DNA of 64,000 nucleotides from CANHEE01 sp049316985 (GCA_049316985.1 JBMOJB010000003.1:1-64000), one strand, 5' to 3'; counted from the first letter of the stretch, positions 44,093 through 53,162 are shown. Made by a program: numbers and translations. Notes: generated by a model not told the origin, from the letters alone.

Positions 44093-45292
44093 CTAGGGGT
44101 ACAGTAAATACTGAGCCCTTATTTTCTTGTATTTTTCAAGTGGAGGTTCCCAGCTTTTTCTGATTTCGGCTTCTGTTTTTCCCGCAATAATTGCTTTTCT
44201 GAAAGTATCAGTTCCGGCGAGTTTATCAAAAAAATTATTCTTTAAGAAGTAGGTATCGTTTTTATTGATTATTTTGTAAAAATCAAATAGGTATTGAAAG
44301 TTCAATTGCTTCTGAGCAAACAATGCCTCTGTTGTTTTGTCGGTAAAAGATACACCATAGCAGAGTTTTCCATTTTGAGGTGGGTTGCTAGAGCCGGCAT
44401 TGGGCATTGGTTTAAAGTTGTACTCATATTTTCCCTTTAAAGCGGGATGTCCGGCAATTTCAAATGGATTGTTCGTTCCTCTACCCAAACTTACGACCGT
44501 GCCTTCAAAAAAACAAATGGATGGATAAAGCAGAATGGATCGCATCGTTTTCAAATTAGGAGATGGCGGAATTTGAATTTCATAATAGCTGTCATGTGTG
44601 TAGTTGGCGCAAGGAATAACTTCCAAATCACATTTTAAATTATCGGAAAGCCATTTTTCGCCATTGCTCATCATCGCAAATTCTCCAATTGTCAATCCAT
44701 GGACGACCGGGATAGGCGCAATTCCAACGAAGGATTTGAATTCCATGTCGAGAACGGGGCCGTCCACATAATGGCCGTTGGGATTAGGTCTGTCAAAAAC
44801 GATTAGTTTTTTATCATTTTCAGCACATGCTTCCATCACATAACTTAAAGTAGAAATGTAAGTATAAAAGCGAACTCCCACATCTTGAATGTCGAAAAGC
44901 AGCACATCAATATCTTTCAAATCAATTGCAGTTGGCTTGTATTTGTTTCCATGCAGCGAAATAATAGGCAATCCTGTTTTTGCATCCTTAGTATCATCAA
45001 TTTTTTCACCAGCTTGGCTATCTCCTCTGAATCCGTGCTCCGGTGAAAAAATTTTAGTTAATTTGATTTGTTTGCTCAGTAAAAAATCCACCAAATGCGT
45101 CTGGTTCACTACTGAAGTTTGATTTACGACTAATCCGACGGATTTTCCTTTTAATTTAGAAAGGTAGAGTTCTGTTCTTTCCGCTCCTGTTTTTATCCCC
45201 TTAGGAGCAGGACTTTCCGTTTTTTTTGCACTTTTGCATTGAATCAATCCAAAGCACAAACAAAAAAACAAAATGTTTTTAAATTGCAACAT
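44093..45292 (-). CDS. NamZ-type (DUF1343) exo-beta-N-acetylmuramidase lipoprotein
   Basis: A 399-residue lipoprotein with lipobox GLIQC (Cys19). The domain matches DUF1343, now known from Bacillus and Tannerella relatives as exo-lytic N-acetylmuramidase (NamZ, GH171). Conserved stretches are GKSVGLVVNQTS, FSPEHGFRG, DVLLFDIQDVGVRFYTYISTL, VFDRPNPNG and SLGRGTNNPFE. It would release MurNAc from peptidoglycan fragments in the periplasm for recycling. No MurQ, NagZ or other recycling gene is adjacent. A terminator follows directly. A candidate plus-strand -7 box (45311-45318) for the next gene lies just upstream. Confidence 0.9.
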   Translation of the reverse strand: MLQFKNILFFCLCFGLIQCKSAKKTESPAPKGIKTGAERTELYLSKLKGKSVGLVVNQTSVVNQTHLVDFLLSKQIKLTKIFSPEHGFRGDSQAGEKIDDTKDAKTGLPIISLHGNKYKPTAIDLKDIDVLLFDIQDVGVRFYTYISTLSYVMEACAENDKKLIVFDRPNPNGHYVDGPVLDMEFKSFVGIAPIPVVHGLTIGEFAMMSNGEKWLSDNLKCDLEVIPCANYTHDSYYEIQIPPSPNLKTMRSILLYPSICFFEGTVVSLGRGTNNPFEIAGHPALKGKYEYNFKPMPNAGSSNPPQNGKLCYGVSFTDKTTEALFAQKQLNFQYLFDFYKIINKNDTYFLKNNFFDKLAGTDTFRKAIIAGKTEAEIRKSWEPPLEKYKKIRAQYLLYP

Positions 45293-45492
45293 AATTAAGA
45301 ATTTTCTTGGTATTTTTGCAGGTTATTTTAAAAATTTGAAAGTTTAATACCATTTTAGATAAACAAATGGTTTTGTCTTTTACTTTTACGGAATATCTAA
45401 TATATTGCAAAATGAAATGTGTTAGCTAGCTAATAACATCTTGTTTGTCGCGATTAATATTAAGCGCAAAATTAACAAAAAACAGGTATCTA

Positions 45493-46881
45493 ATGAAAAA
45501 ATTTGCAATTATTGATTTGGAGACAACAGGAGGCACCGCGTCCAGGGAACGAATAACAGAAATAGCCATCGCAATTCACAATGGAGTAGAAGTGCTGGAT
45601 ACTTTTTCTTCCCTTGTTAACCCGGAAAGAAGTATTCCTTACAACATCACGCAAATTACAGGCATAACCGATGCAATGGTGAAAGATGCTCCTAAATTCT
45701 ATGAAATCGCTAAGAAAGTAGTTGAAATGACGGAAGATTGCGTTTTTGTTGCACACAATGTCCGTTTTGACTACAGCTTCCTGCAGGAAGAATTTAAGCG
45801 GCTTGGATTTACTTATAGCCGAAAACAACTTTGTACCGTAAAAATGGCGCGACAATCAATGCCCGGTTTGCGCTCCTATAGCCTTGGGAATCTGATAACT
45901 CATTTAGGAATTAAGGTAGAAAACCGACATAGAGCTTTGGACGATACATTGGCCACAGTCAAATTATTTGAAAAAATCATCGCAATTGAAAATGGCACTT
46001 CCACAATGGAAGAACGAGTCAATCTGGGAATTAAGGAAGCCAATTTACCTGAAGGGATTAGCATCGCTCGTTTGCATGAGTTGCCGGAATCCTGCGGGGT
46101 TTATTATTTACATGACGCGGCCGGAGATGTTATTTACGTCGGGAAAAGTATCAATATCAGGAAAAGGATTTTTGAGCATTTTGCCGACAAGACTGAAAAG
46201 GGAAAAAAGATGTACAACGGCGTAGCAGATATTTCATATGAAGTCACAGGAAGTGAATTAATATCACTCTTATTGGAAAATCACGAAATTAAACGAATTA
46301 AACCAAGGATTAACAAAGCGCAAAAAGCTCGTAATTTCCCCTATGTGATTTACCAATACAAGGACGAATCCGGTTATATAAGCTTTGGAACGGCAAAGAA
46401 CACACATCATATCCGCAATAAAATGGCGATTGTTGCCGAATATCAGCAGTTGAATTATGCAAAAGGAGCTTTAAGTTTTATTACCAAAGAATTTGAACTT
46501 TGTGGCAAACATACCGGTACAGATGCAGGAGAAGGCCCTTGTTTTCCTTATCATCTTTCCCGCTGCAAGGGTGCTTGTGTCAACGAAGAAAGTTTTGAAA
46601 TTTATAATATCAGAGCAATGCAAGCGATTGAAAATCTACAGATCATTTTTCACGATAATTTTATGCTGATTGACCAGGGAAAGAGCGCTGAAGAAAAAGC
46701 CGTCATTCACGTCGAAGATAATCAATTCGTAGGTTTCGGATATTTTAGTGCGGAGGAGACAATCAACGACCCTCAAATCATGAAAGGATTTGTGAAAAAA
46801 TTTCCACAATACCCTGAAACACTAAGAATAATTCGGATGTTTCTGGACGAAAAAAAAGGATTAAAAAAGATAGTTTTGTAA
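45493..46881 (+). CDS. DEDDh exonuclease / GIY-YIG (UvrC-like) fusion protein
   Basis: A 462-residue two-nuclease fusion. Residues 1-170 are a DnaQ-like 3'-5' exonuclease with IIDLETTGG (Asp8, Glu10), HNVRFDYSFL and HRALDDTLAT. Residues about 198-285 are a GIY-YIG domain like the UvrC N terminus (CGVYYLHDAAGDVIYVGKSINIRKRI). The rest has a conserved Cys-bearing segment (ELCGKHTGTD...CFPYHLSRCKGAC) like UvrC/Cho relatives. Such fusions are known in Bacteroidota and Actinobacteria and are thought to act in DNA repair. The ATG at 45493 is chosen because the longer frame begins with TTG at 45445 and adds 16 residues before the family start. A TATTTTTG box lies at 45311-45318. Confidence 0.9.
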   Translation: MKKFAIIDLETTGGTASRERITEIAIAIHNGVEVLDTFSSLVNPERSIPYNITQITGITDAMVKDAPKFYEIAKKVVEMTEDCVFVAHNVRFDYSFLQEEFKRLGFTYSRKQLCTVKMARQSMPGLRSYSLGNLITHLGIKVENRHRALDDTLATVKLFEKIIAIENGTSTMEERVNLGIKEANLPEGISIARLHELPESCGVYYLHDAAGDVIYVGKSINIRKRIFEHFADKTEKGKKMYNGVADISYEVTGSELISLLLENHEIKRIKPRINKAQKARNFPYVIYQYKDESGYISFGTAKNTHHIRNKMAIVAEYQQLNYAKGALSFITKEFELCGKHTGTDAGEGPCFPYHLSRCKGACVNEESFEIYNIRAMQAIENLQIIFHDNFMLIDQGKSAEEKAVIHVEDNQFVGFGYFSAEETINDPQIMKGFVKKFPQYPETLRIIRMFLDEKKGLKKIVL

Positions 46882-46889
46882 ATCTTTAG

Positions 46890-47222
46890 TTATGGTTTCC
46901 TCACGAATTTGAACTTGCTGATCTTGCCAAAATCATCTTCAGGAATCAGCACTGTGGCATCCAGACAACTGCTGCAAGTGCAAGCAGCGCAAACGACCGT
47001 TTTGGCACAAAGTGAGTCCAGTTTGATATTTAAATCAATTACTTCAATATCTTTCTTTTCTAAAAACTGTCGGAGAGCTCCTTCTTTATCGCCTTTAAAG
47101 TAGAGATCATTTTGCCATGGATCTGAACATTGTGTCATGGTATACGTGACCCAAATGTTGTTCTGATCTTTTTTGCAAGCGAAAGTAATCGATGCCAATA
47201 AACATAAAATTAGGTATTTCAT
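46890..47222 (-). CDS. Small cysteine-rich lipoprotein, uncharacterised
   Basis: A 110-residue protein with lipobox ITFAC (Cys16). The mature part carries the cluster CAKTVVCAACTCSSC (five Cys), suggesting metal binding or disulfides. TQCSDPWQN and VIDLNIKLDS are also visible. I recognise no named family. It is convergent with the exonuclease fusion (8 bp between stops) and divergent from the GH3 operon. Confidence 0.75.
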   Translation of the reverse strand: MKYLILCLLASITFACKKDQNNIWVTYTMTQCSDPWQNDLYFKGDKEGALRQFLEKKDIEVIDLNIKLDSLCAKTVVCAACTCSSCLDATVLIPEDDFGKISKFKFVRKP

Positions 47223-47298
47223 TTTTTCTTTTTTTAATCAAGACGAATAAATGATTGAATTGGTTGGTGGGAAGTCTCAATTTTTTGTAGTTTGACTT

Positions 47299-47327
47299 TT
47301 GAAAAATGTAAATCTTGATTAGATTTG
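47299..47327 (+). promoter_or_regulatory. Promoter of the GH3 operon
   Basis: TTG (47299-47301), an 18-bp spacer and TAGATTTG (47320-47327) fit the consensus. The start site would be at about 47332-47335, only a few bases before the ATG at 47339. The TTG codon at 47315 lies upstream of the -7 box and is rejected. Confidence 0.55.
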
Positions 47328-47338
47328 CAAATCATATT

Positions 47339-48868
47339 ATGAGAAAGATTGTTAATGCGATTATCAAGAGCTACTTAAAGTACCATTATAAACGTGTAGA
47401 GCGAATAATGGAACATCCACATGAAGCCCAATCGGAGTGGCTTTCTCATATGATAACGACCAATCGCTTTATCCAGTTCGGCAAAGAACACGGTTTCAAA
47501 AGCATTAGAAAATATGTTGATTTTGCCGCGCAGATTCCAGTCAGAGATTATGAAGGACACAAGCCTTACATTGAAAGAATGATGCTTGGCGAAAAAGACA
47601 TCCTCTGGAATGGACAAATAAAGTGGTATGCAAAATCTTCAGGTACAACAAGTGATAAGAGTAAGTTCATTCCGATTTCATCTCAAAATTTAAAAAAGGG
47701 TCATATTCGCAGCTCATGGGACTCTATGAGTATTTTTTATCACCATAATCCCAATTCTCAAGCATTTAGTGAGCGAACAATCTTAATGGGAGGTAGTCTG
47801 CAAAAATACGATCTGTATCCGCAAAGTATCATAGGTGATGTGTCGGCCATTATGATGCAACACATTCCGATGGTAGGTCGTCCGTTCGTAGCACCTGATA
47901 TGGGAATCGCAATGCTCCCTAATTTTGAAGCAAAACTGGAGAAAATGGCAGAATTGCTGCCAAGGGAAAATCTAGTCTTACTGGGTGGAGTACCTACATG
48001 GACGGTTGTTTTGATTCGCAAAATTCTTGAACAAACCGGAAAGAGTAATTTATTGGAGATCTGGCCCAATCTGGAAGGTTATCTGCATGGAGGTGTAAGT
48101 TTTGAGCCATACAGAGAACAATTTCGGCAGTTTATCCCTTCCGACAAGTTTATTTATCAGGAAATATACAACGCTTCTGAAGGTTTCTTTGCTGTGCAAA
48201 ATGATTATTCTACAAAAGATATGCTACTCTTATTAGACAATGGCATATTTTACGAGTTTCTGCCTATGGCAGAATGGGACACAGAGTTTCCCACTGCAAT
48301 ACCATTGGAAGATGTAAAAATTGGCGAACATTATGCGATTGTGATCACTACTAACGGAGGCTTGTGGCGTTATTTGATTGGTGATACCATAGTTTTTACT
48401 TCTACAAATCCATATAAAATCCAGATTAGTGGTAGAACCAAACAGTACATTAATGTGTTTGGAGAAGAGGTTATGATTGCAAATACGGATAAGGCGGTAT
48501 CATTGACCTGCCTGCAGCTGAATGCCCGAGTCGAAGAATACAGTCTGGCACCTGTTTTTTTGCAAGGCAATTCAAAAGGAGGGCATGAATGGGTGATTGA
48601 ATTTGAGAAGCCGCCCAATAACGGAAAACTGTTTGCTGCGCTACTTGATGATAATCTAAGAAAAATAAATTCAGATTATGATGCCAAAAGGTTTAATGAT
48701 TTGGCAATGTTACCGCTGGTGCTGCACGAAGTTCCTAAAGGTACTTTTTACAGCTGGCTCAAATCCAAAAACAGATTAGGTGGACAATATAAAGTTCCGA
48801 GGTTGTCTAACAATCGTACTTACCTGGAAGAAATTTTACAGATCGCCAACTTCCCAAACTTAAGATAA
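47339..48868 (+). CDS. GH3-family acyl-adenylate-forming ligase
   Basis: A 509-residue member of the GH3 (auxin-responsive promoter) family, part of the ANL adenylating superfamily. The ATP-binding motif is YAKSSGTTSDKSKFIP. Later motifs are EIYNASEGFFAVQND, TTNGGLWRYLIGDTIVF and the hinge ISGRTKQYINVFGEE. Plant GH3 enzymes couple amino acids to acyl acids such as auxin or jasmonate. Bacterial members are common in Bacteroidota, but most have no known substrate. It heads a three-gene unit: its TAA overlaps the ATG of the flavin reductase by one base. The start at 47339 is set by the promoter position. Confidence 0.9.
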   Translation: MRKIVNAIIKSYLKYHYKRVERIMEHPHEAQSEWLSHMITTNRFIQFGKEHGFKSIRKYVDFAAQIPVRDYEGHKPYIERMMLGEKDILWNGQIKWYAKSSGTTSDKSKFIPISSQNLKKGHIRSSWDSMSIFYHHNPNSQAFSERTILMGGSLQKYDLYPQSIIGDVSAIMMQHIPMVGRPFVAPDMGIAMLPNFEAKLEKMAELLPRENLVLLGGVPTWTVVLIRKILEQTGKSNLLEIWPNLEGYLHGGVSFEPYREQFRQFIPSDKFIYQEIYNASEGFFAVQNDYSTKDMLLLLDNGIFYEFLPMAEWDTEFPTAIPLEDVKIGEHYAIVITTNGGLWRYLIGDTIVFTSTNPYKIQISGRTKQYINVFGEEVMIANTDKAVSLTCLQLNARVEEYSLAPVFLQGNSKGGHEWVIEFEKPPNNGKLFAALLDDNLRKINSDYDAKRFNDLAMLPLVLHEVPKGTFYSWLKSKNRLGGQYKVPRLSNNRTYLEEILQIANFPNLR

Positions 48869-49587
48869 TGACCACTTGGTTACAAGGCAAAGTAGTGAAC
48901 ATTTTGCAGGAAAGTCCTTCTGTAAAGCGTTTTTTTATAGAAATACCAGCTGTAAATTGCTTTAATTTCAAGGCTGGACAATTTGTAACTTTTGATTTGC
49001 CGGTCGGTGAAAAAAGACTGCAAAGATGGCGGAGCTATTCCATTGCCAACGCACCTAATAATGGGAATGTAATTGAATTGTGCATTGTTAAGGTAGAAAT
49101 GGGATTGGCCAGCACTTATTTCTTTCAAAAAGTAGCAATCGGGACAATACTAAAATTTAAAGGACCTGAAGGGACTTTTTGTCTCCCGGAAATTGTTGAT
49201 CATGATACCGTCATGATTTGTACCGGTACGGGTGTGGCGCCTTTCCGCAGCATCATAAATGACGTTTTGGACAAGGGTTTTGTCATAAATCTTCATTTGA
49301 TTTTCGGCTGTCGGACGGTCGCAGATATTTTATATCGCGCTGAATTTGAGGAGTTGGCTAGAAAAAATGTAAATTTCACATATGATGTGTGTTTGTCGCG
49401 TGAAAAAGTAGCTGACCTGTATTTCGGATATGTACACGATGTTTATATGTCCAAATACAAAGATGCAAAAGCAAACACAAGATTTTATATTTGTGGTTGG
49501 AATAAAATGATTGATGAGACTGTTGAGAATCTCATCGTAAAAATGGGATGTAGCAGATCCCAAGTTCTGTATGAGTTGTATGGTTAA
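48868..49587 (+). CDS. FAD/NAD(P)-binding ferredoxin reductase-type oxidoreductase
   Basis: A 239-residue FNR-fold flavoprotein. The FAD-binding motif RSYSIAN follows the beta-barrel AGQFVTFDLP. The NAD(P)-binding domain starts with MICTGTGVAPFRSI and has FGCRTVADILYRAEF and a final ICGWNKMIDE. It lacks a C-terminal 2Fe-2S domain, so it needs an external electron partner. Its start overlaps the GH3 stop (TAATG), and 12 bp separate it from the AlaDH-like gene, so the three proteins are probably made together. Confidence 0.88.
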   Translation: MTTWLQGKVVNILQESPSVKRFFIEIPAVNCFNFKAGQFVTFDLPVGEKRLQRWRSYSIANAPNNGNVIELCIVKVEMGLASTYFFQKVAIGTILKFKGPEGTFCLPEIVDHDTVMICTGTGVAPFRSIINDVLDKGFVINLHLIFGCRTVADILYRAEFEELARKNVNFTYDVCLSREKVADLYFGYVHDVYMSKYKDAKANTRFYICGWNKMIDETVENLIVKMGCSRSQVLYELYG

Positions 49588-49599
49588 AATCTAGAAATA

Positions 49600-50805
49600 A
49601 TGAAAATTGGAATTATCAGCGAGGGAAAAATACCGCCTGACAATAGAGTCGCACTTACACCCAAGCAATGTGCATATGTTTCGGAAATCTATCCTGTGGA
49701 TTTTATTATTGAACCTTCGGAGAAGAGATGTTTCGCGGATGAGGAGTATGCTCGGGAAGGTCTAAAAATTAGCAGTGATTTAAGTCAGTGCGATGTACTT
49801 ATGGGTGTAAAAGAAGTTCCAGTTTCACTACTTTATGAAGATAAAACCTATTTTTTCTTTTCGCACACGATAAAAAAACAGCCTTATAACAGGAAACTGT
49901 TGCAGGCATTATTAGAGAAGAAAATCCGCATGATTGATTATGAAGTATTGAAAGATGTAATGGGGCAACGATTAATCGCTTTTGGTCATTATGCAGGCAT
50001 CGTAGGTGCCCATAATGCATTGTGGACCTATGGAAAGAGGACCGGTTTGTGTTCTTTGAACAGGGCATGTGAAAGTCATGATTATGAATTATTGAAAAAG
50101 CAGTACAAAGACCTTAATTTGCCGGCGATTAAAATTTGCCTGACCGGCAATGGGAGGGTTGCTAATGGAGCAATTGAAGTATTAAAAGATATGAAAATCA
50201 GGGAAGTTTCTCCCGAAGATTACTTAAACAAACGATTTGATGAGGTCGTTTTTACACAGCTACACGGAAGACATTATGTGAGAAACAAGAAAAATCTTCC
50301 TTTTGTCAAAAATGAATTTTACAACCACCCAGAACGCTTTGAATCTGCTTTTGGACCCTATGCAAAAGTAACTGATGTTTTTATTAATGCCATATTCTGG
50401 GACTCCCGTTCCCCTCAATTTTTTAGCTTGGAGGAAATGAAGTCTCCTGAATTTAAAATCAAAGTAATTGCAGATGTAACCTGTGATATTGCACCTAAGT
50501 CTTCGGTGCCTTCTACCTTGAAAGCATCCACCATTGCAGATCCTGTTTATGGTTACAATCCACAAAGTGAAAAAATTGAAGCACCTTTTCAACAACATGT
50601 AATTGATGTTATGGCGATTGACAATTTGCCTAATGAATTACCAAGGGATGCCTCGGAGTTTTTTGGAAATCAGTTTATTGAAAACATACTGACTGAACTG
50701 CTACATTTACAGGACAGTGCCATCATAGAAAACGCGACAATCACAAAAGACGGGAAGTTGACACCGATGTTTGAGTACCTTAGCGATTATGTGGAAGGCA
50801 ATTAA
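49600..50805 (+). CDS. Alanine dehydrogenase/saccharopine dehydrogenase-like NAD(P)-dependent oxidoreductase
   Basis: A 401-residue protein with the AlaDH/PNT N-terminal domain (GIISEGKIPPDNRVALTPKQ, the R and K typical of substrate binding) and a Rossmann segment CLTGNGRVANGAIEVL. The middle (RHYVRNKKNLPFV, GPYAKVTDVFINAIFWDSRSP) and VIADVTCDIAPKSSVPSTL resemble lysine-forming saccharopine dehydrogenase relatives. The reaction is probably an NAD(P)-linked oxidative deamination of an amino acid or secondary amine; the substrate is not certain. It is last in the GH3-flavin-reductase unit, and its stop overlaps the convergent gene at the ttaa palindrome. Confidence 0.8.
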   Translation: MKIGIISEGKIPPDNRVALTPKQCAYVSEIYPVDFIIEPSEKRCFADEEYAREGLKISSDLSQCDVLMGVKEVPVSLLYEDKTYFFFSHTIKKQPYNRKLLQALLEKKIRMIDYEVLKDVMGQRLIAFGHYAGIVGAHNALWTYGKRTGLCSLNRACESHDYELLKKQYKDLNLPAIKICLTGNGRVANGAIEVLKDMKIREVSPEDYLNKRFDEVVFTQLHGRHYVRNKKNLPFVKNEFYNHPERFESAFGPYAKVTDVFINAIFWDSRSPQFFSLEEMKSPEFKIKVIADVTCDIAPKSSVPSTLKASTIADPVYGYNPQSEKIEAPFQQHVIDVMAIDNLPNELPRDASEFFGNQFIENILTELLHLQDSAIIENATITKDGKLTPMFEYLSDYVEGN

Positions 50806-51503
50806 TCAATTGTTGATATTTTAACTTTTCTGGCTTTTTTTTGCTCGTTATTGCTTTCGTAAATAACGTATTGCTGGTACTTCACCATGTCTTTTTCGGC
50901 CCAGATATCTTTTCCGATATTGCAAGCCAGAATCATAGCGGTGTACAATTGATTGCCAATTTCCACTCTTCTTTCGACAGCGATGTCGCGATCAGCTATT
51001 TTATCTTGCTGAATGTTCATCGCGTTTTCGAATTCAGTGCAGGCTTCCTGTACTTTTGAAATAACGAGGTCATTTAAACCGGTATCACTAAGAAAGTCGA
51101 TTTGCTGACGAGCCACTCGGATAACTCTTCTTCCACAGAAAAGTAATTGAGCATCTGTCATGTCTCCAATTTTTGAGGTGCCAAATTTTCTATATCGGCC
51201 TGATCGATTATTGAATTTTATTTCGACCCTTGTCATGACACTTCGGATCGCATTTTTTAATTTTTCAGCTGATTTTGTTTTCTTTTCAGTCACAATCATT
51301 TGGTCACCTACCATTTCATCATCATCTGGAAGCGCGTGGATTCGATCACAGAGCGCTCTAAATCCTTTTAGTCTTTCGACGTCATACCCGTACGGTCTGA
51401 AAAGTTCGATATCTCGGAGAATATTCTTAATCACTTCCAGACATTGAAGGTACAAATCTGCGTCTGGCACATTGTATAATCGGTGCCCTGCTTGTTTTTT
51501 CAT
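50802..51503 (-). CDS. Conserved helical protein, uncharacterised
   Basis: A 233-residue cytoplasmic protein, mostly alpha-helical and charged. There is no signal peptide and no catalytic motif I can name. Visible segments are LYNVPDADLYLQCLEVIKNILRDIELFRPYGYDVERLKGF, RKFGTSKIGDMTDAQL and WAEKDMVKYQQYVIYES. It may be a Bacteroidota-specific family. It is monocistronic, with a -7 box TATCTTTG on its strand (51526-51533), and is convergent with the GH3 operon through a 4-bp ttaa overlap. Confidence 0.75.
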   Translation of the reverse strand: MKKQAGHRLYNVPDADLYLQCLEVIKNILRDIELFRPYGYDVERLKGFRALCDRIHALPDDDEMVGDQMIVTEKKTKSAEKLKNAIRSVMTRVEIKFNNRSGRYRKFGTSKIGDMTDAQLLFCGRRVIRVARQQIDFLSDTGLNDLVISKVQEACTEFENAMNIQQDKIADRDIAVERRVEIGNQLYTAMILACNIGKDIWAEKDMVKYQQYVIYESNNEQKKARKVKISTID

Positions 51504-51525
51504 ATTTAAAAGTTGATTTCGATGG

Positions 51526-51533
51526 CAAAGATA
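51526..51533 (-). promoter_or_regulatory. Putative -7 box of the helical-protein gene
   Basis: The minus-strand TATCTTTG fits TAnnTTTG and lies 22 bp upstream of the start codon, giving a leader of about 16 nt. Confidence 0.45.
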
Positions 51534-51643
51534 ACATTTATAATTTTAAAAATTAATTTTACTTAGTTAAGAATTTCTTTTAAATATTTAACTATATCAA
51601 ATCCATTTTTGAACACAAATGCGTTCGCTAACTAATTTGTTTT

Positions 51644-51651
51644 AATTTTGC
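51644..51651 (+). promoter_or_regulatory. Putative -7 box of murD
   Basis: TAATTTTG fits TAnnTTTG and ends 22 bp before the murD ATG, giving a leader of about 16 nt. No exact TTG lies 19-21 bp upstream. Confidence 0.45.
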
Positions 51652-51673
51652 AAAAAAATACAAATTTGAAAAA

Positions 51674-53011
51674 ATGAAAAAACTAATCATTTTAGGGGCA
51701 GGGGAGAGTGGCACAGGAGCAGCAATACTCGGCAAGCAACAAGGGTACGACGTATTTCTTTCAGATAACGGTCCCATAAAAGAAATGTATAAAGCAGACC
51801 TCGAAAGGGCAAGTATTGAATACGAAGAAAATGGCCACAACAACAGCAGAATACTGGAAGCAGATTGTGTAGTGAAAAGCCCGGGTATACCCGATAAGGC
51901 TCCGCTGGTGCAGATGTTGTTGAAAAAAGGTGTGTCCGTCATTAGTGAAATTGAATTTGCAAGTTGGTTTTCTAAAGTTAAAACAATTGGAATTACCGGA
52001 AGTAATGGGAAGACCACTACCACTATGTTGACTTTTCATCTCCTGAAAGCTGCCGGATTTCCTGTCCATGTTGGAGGGAATATAGGTTTCAGTTACGCCA
52101 GATTGGTTGCAGATGAAAAATTGGCTGAATCAGACAGCGCTCCTAACTTGTGGTATGTACTTGAATTATCCAGTTTTCAATTAGATGGTATTGTAGATTA
52201 CCGACCCAATATTTCTATGATACTCAATATTACTCCCGATCATTTAGACAGGTACGAGTACAAGATGGATAATTATATCGCGGCTAAGTTTCGGATTGCA
52301 ATGAATCAAACTGATCTTGATTACTTCATTTACAATTCAGATAATGAAAATATCAGCACATATTTATCGCAAAAATACAATGGGAAAGCCCAGAGAATTC
52401 AAGTTAAGCGAAGCTTGTATGAAATTGGCATCCTGCGTTTTCCTGAGTATGCGCTTACGTTCAATTTAAAGTACAGTCAACTAAAGGGTGAGCACAATTG
52501 GTTTAATGCATATTGTGCCGTAAAAGCGGCTCTTCTTGCGGGCGCATCTCCAGAAAAAATTCAAGAGGGTCTTGAGAGTTTTCAGAATGTCGCACATCGT
52601 CTTGAGTTCGTCGCTGCAATCGGTGGTGTCGAGTACATCAATGACAGTAAAGCCACCAATGTTGATAGTGTTTATTATGCCCTCGGTGCAATGGATCGGC
52701 CAACAATCTTGATCTTAGGTGGAACAGATAAAGGCAACGACTACCGGCAAATTGATGAATTGGTGCGGTCCAAAGTAAAAGCTATTGTCTGCATGGGAAA
52801 AGACAATTCAACTATTTTAAACCACTTTGGGAATTTTGATCTCCCCATATTTGAAACACATAGCGCATTGGAAGCAGTTAATAAAGCATCCTCGCTGTCT
52901 GATCCCGGAGATACTGTTTTGCTTTCACCAGCCTGTGCCAGCTTTGATTTGTTTCGCAATTATGAAGATCGAGGTGAGCAGTTTAAGGAAGCAGTGTTGT
53001 CACTAGCTTAA
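51674..53011 (+). CDS. murD: UDP-N-acetylmuramoylalanine--D-glutamate ligase
   Basis: A 445-residue Mur ligase that adds D-Glu to UDP-MurNAc-L-Ala in the cytoplasm. The N-terminal Rossmann motif is LGAGESGTGAA. The ATP P-loop is TGSNGKTTT (residues 108-116). The family motifs ELSSFQL and NITPDHLDRY, the substrate motif INDSKATN, and the C-terminal domain with LILGGTDKGNDY are all present. It lies outside a complete dcw cluster here. No U-tracted terminator follows, only a weak 6-bp stem (tctatc/gataga) near 53030-53055. Confidence 0.96.
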   Translation: MKKLIILGAGESGTGAAILGKQQGYDVFLSDNGPIKEMYKADLERASIEYEENGHNNSRILEADCVVKSPGIPDKAPLVQMLLKKGVSVISEIEFASWFSKVKTIGITGSNGKTTTTMLTFHLLKAAGFPVHVGGNIGFSYARLVADEKLAESDSAPNLWYVLELSSFQLDGIVDYRPNISMILNITPDHLDRYEYKMDNYIAAKFRIAMNQTDLDYFIYNSDNENISTYLSQKYNGKAQRIQVKRSLYEIGILRFPEYALTFNLKYSQLKGEHNWFNAYCAVKAALLAGASPEKIQEGLESFQNVAHRLEFVAAIGGVEYINDSKATNVDSVYYALGAMDRPTILILGGTDKGNDYRQIDELVRSKVKAIVCMGKDNSTILNHFGNFDLPIFETHSALEAVNKASSLSDPGDTVLLSPACASFDLFRNYEDRGEQFKEAVLSLA

Positions 53012-53162
53012 AAGTTGTGTTGAAGTGCTTTATCTATCGGCACGCCTCAAGATAGAGAACTTGTATTGAAATGACTAATGAGTTTATCTTTTTGAAAATC
53101 AATTTGTTCTGTTCATTTTATAAAAAAAGTTGCTTTTTTTTTGAAAAAATAAGTTCAAAAAT

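Noticed and set aside
45445..45492. TTG start for the exonuclease fusion
   Set aside because: The ATG at 45493 begins exactly at the DEDDh domain; the 16 extra residues add nothing conserved.
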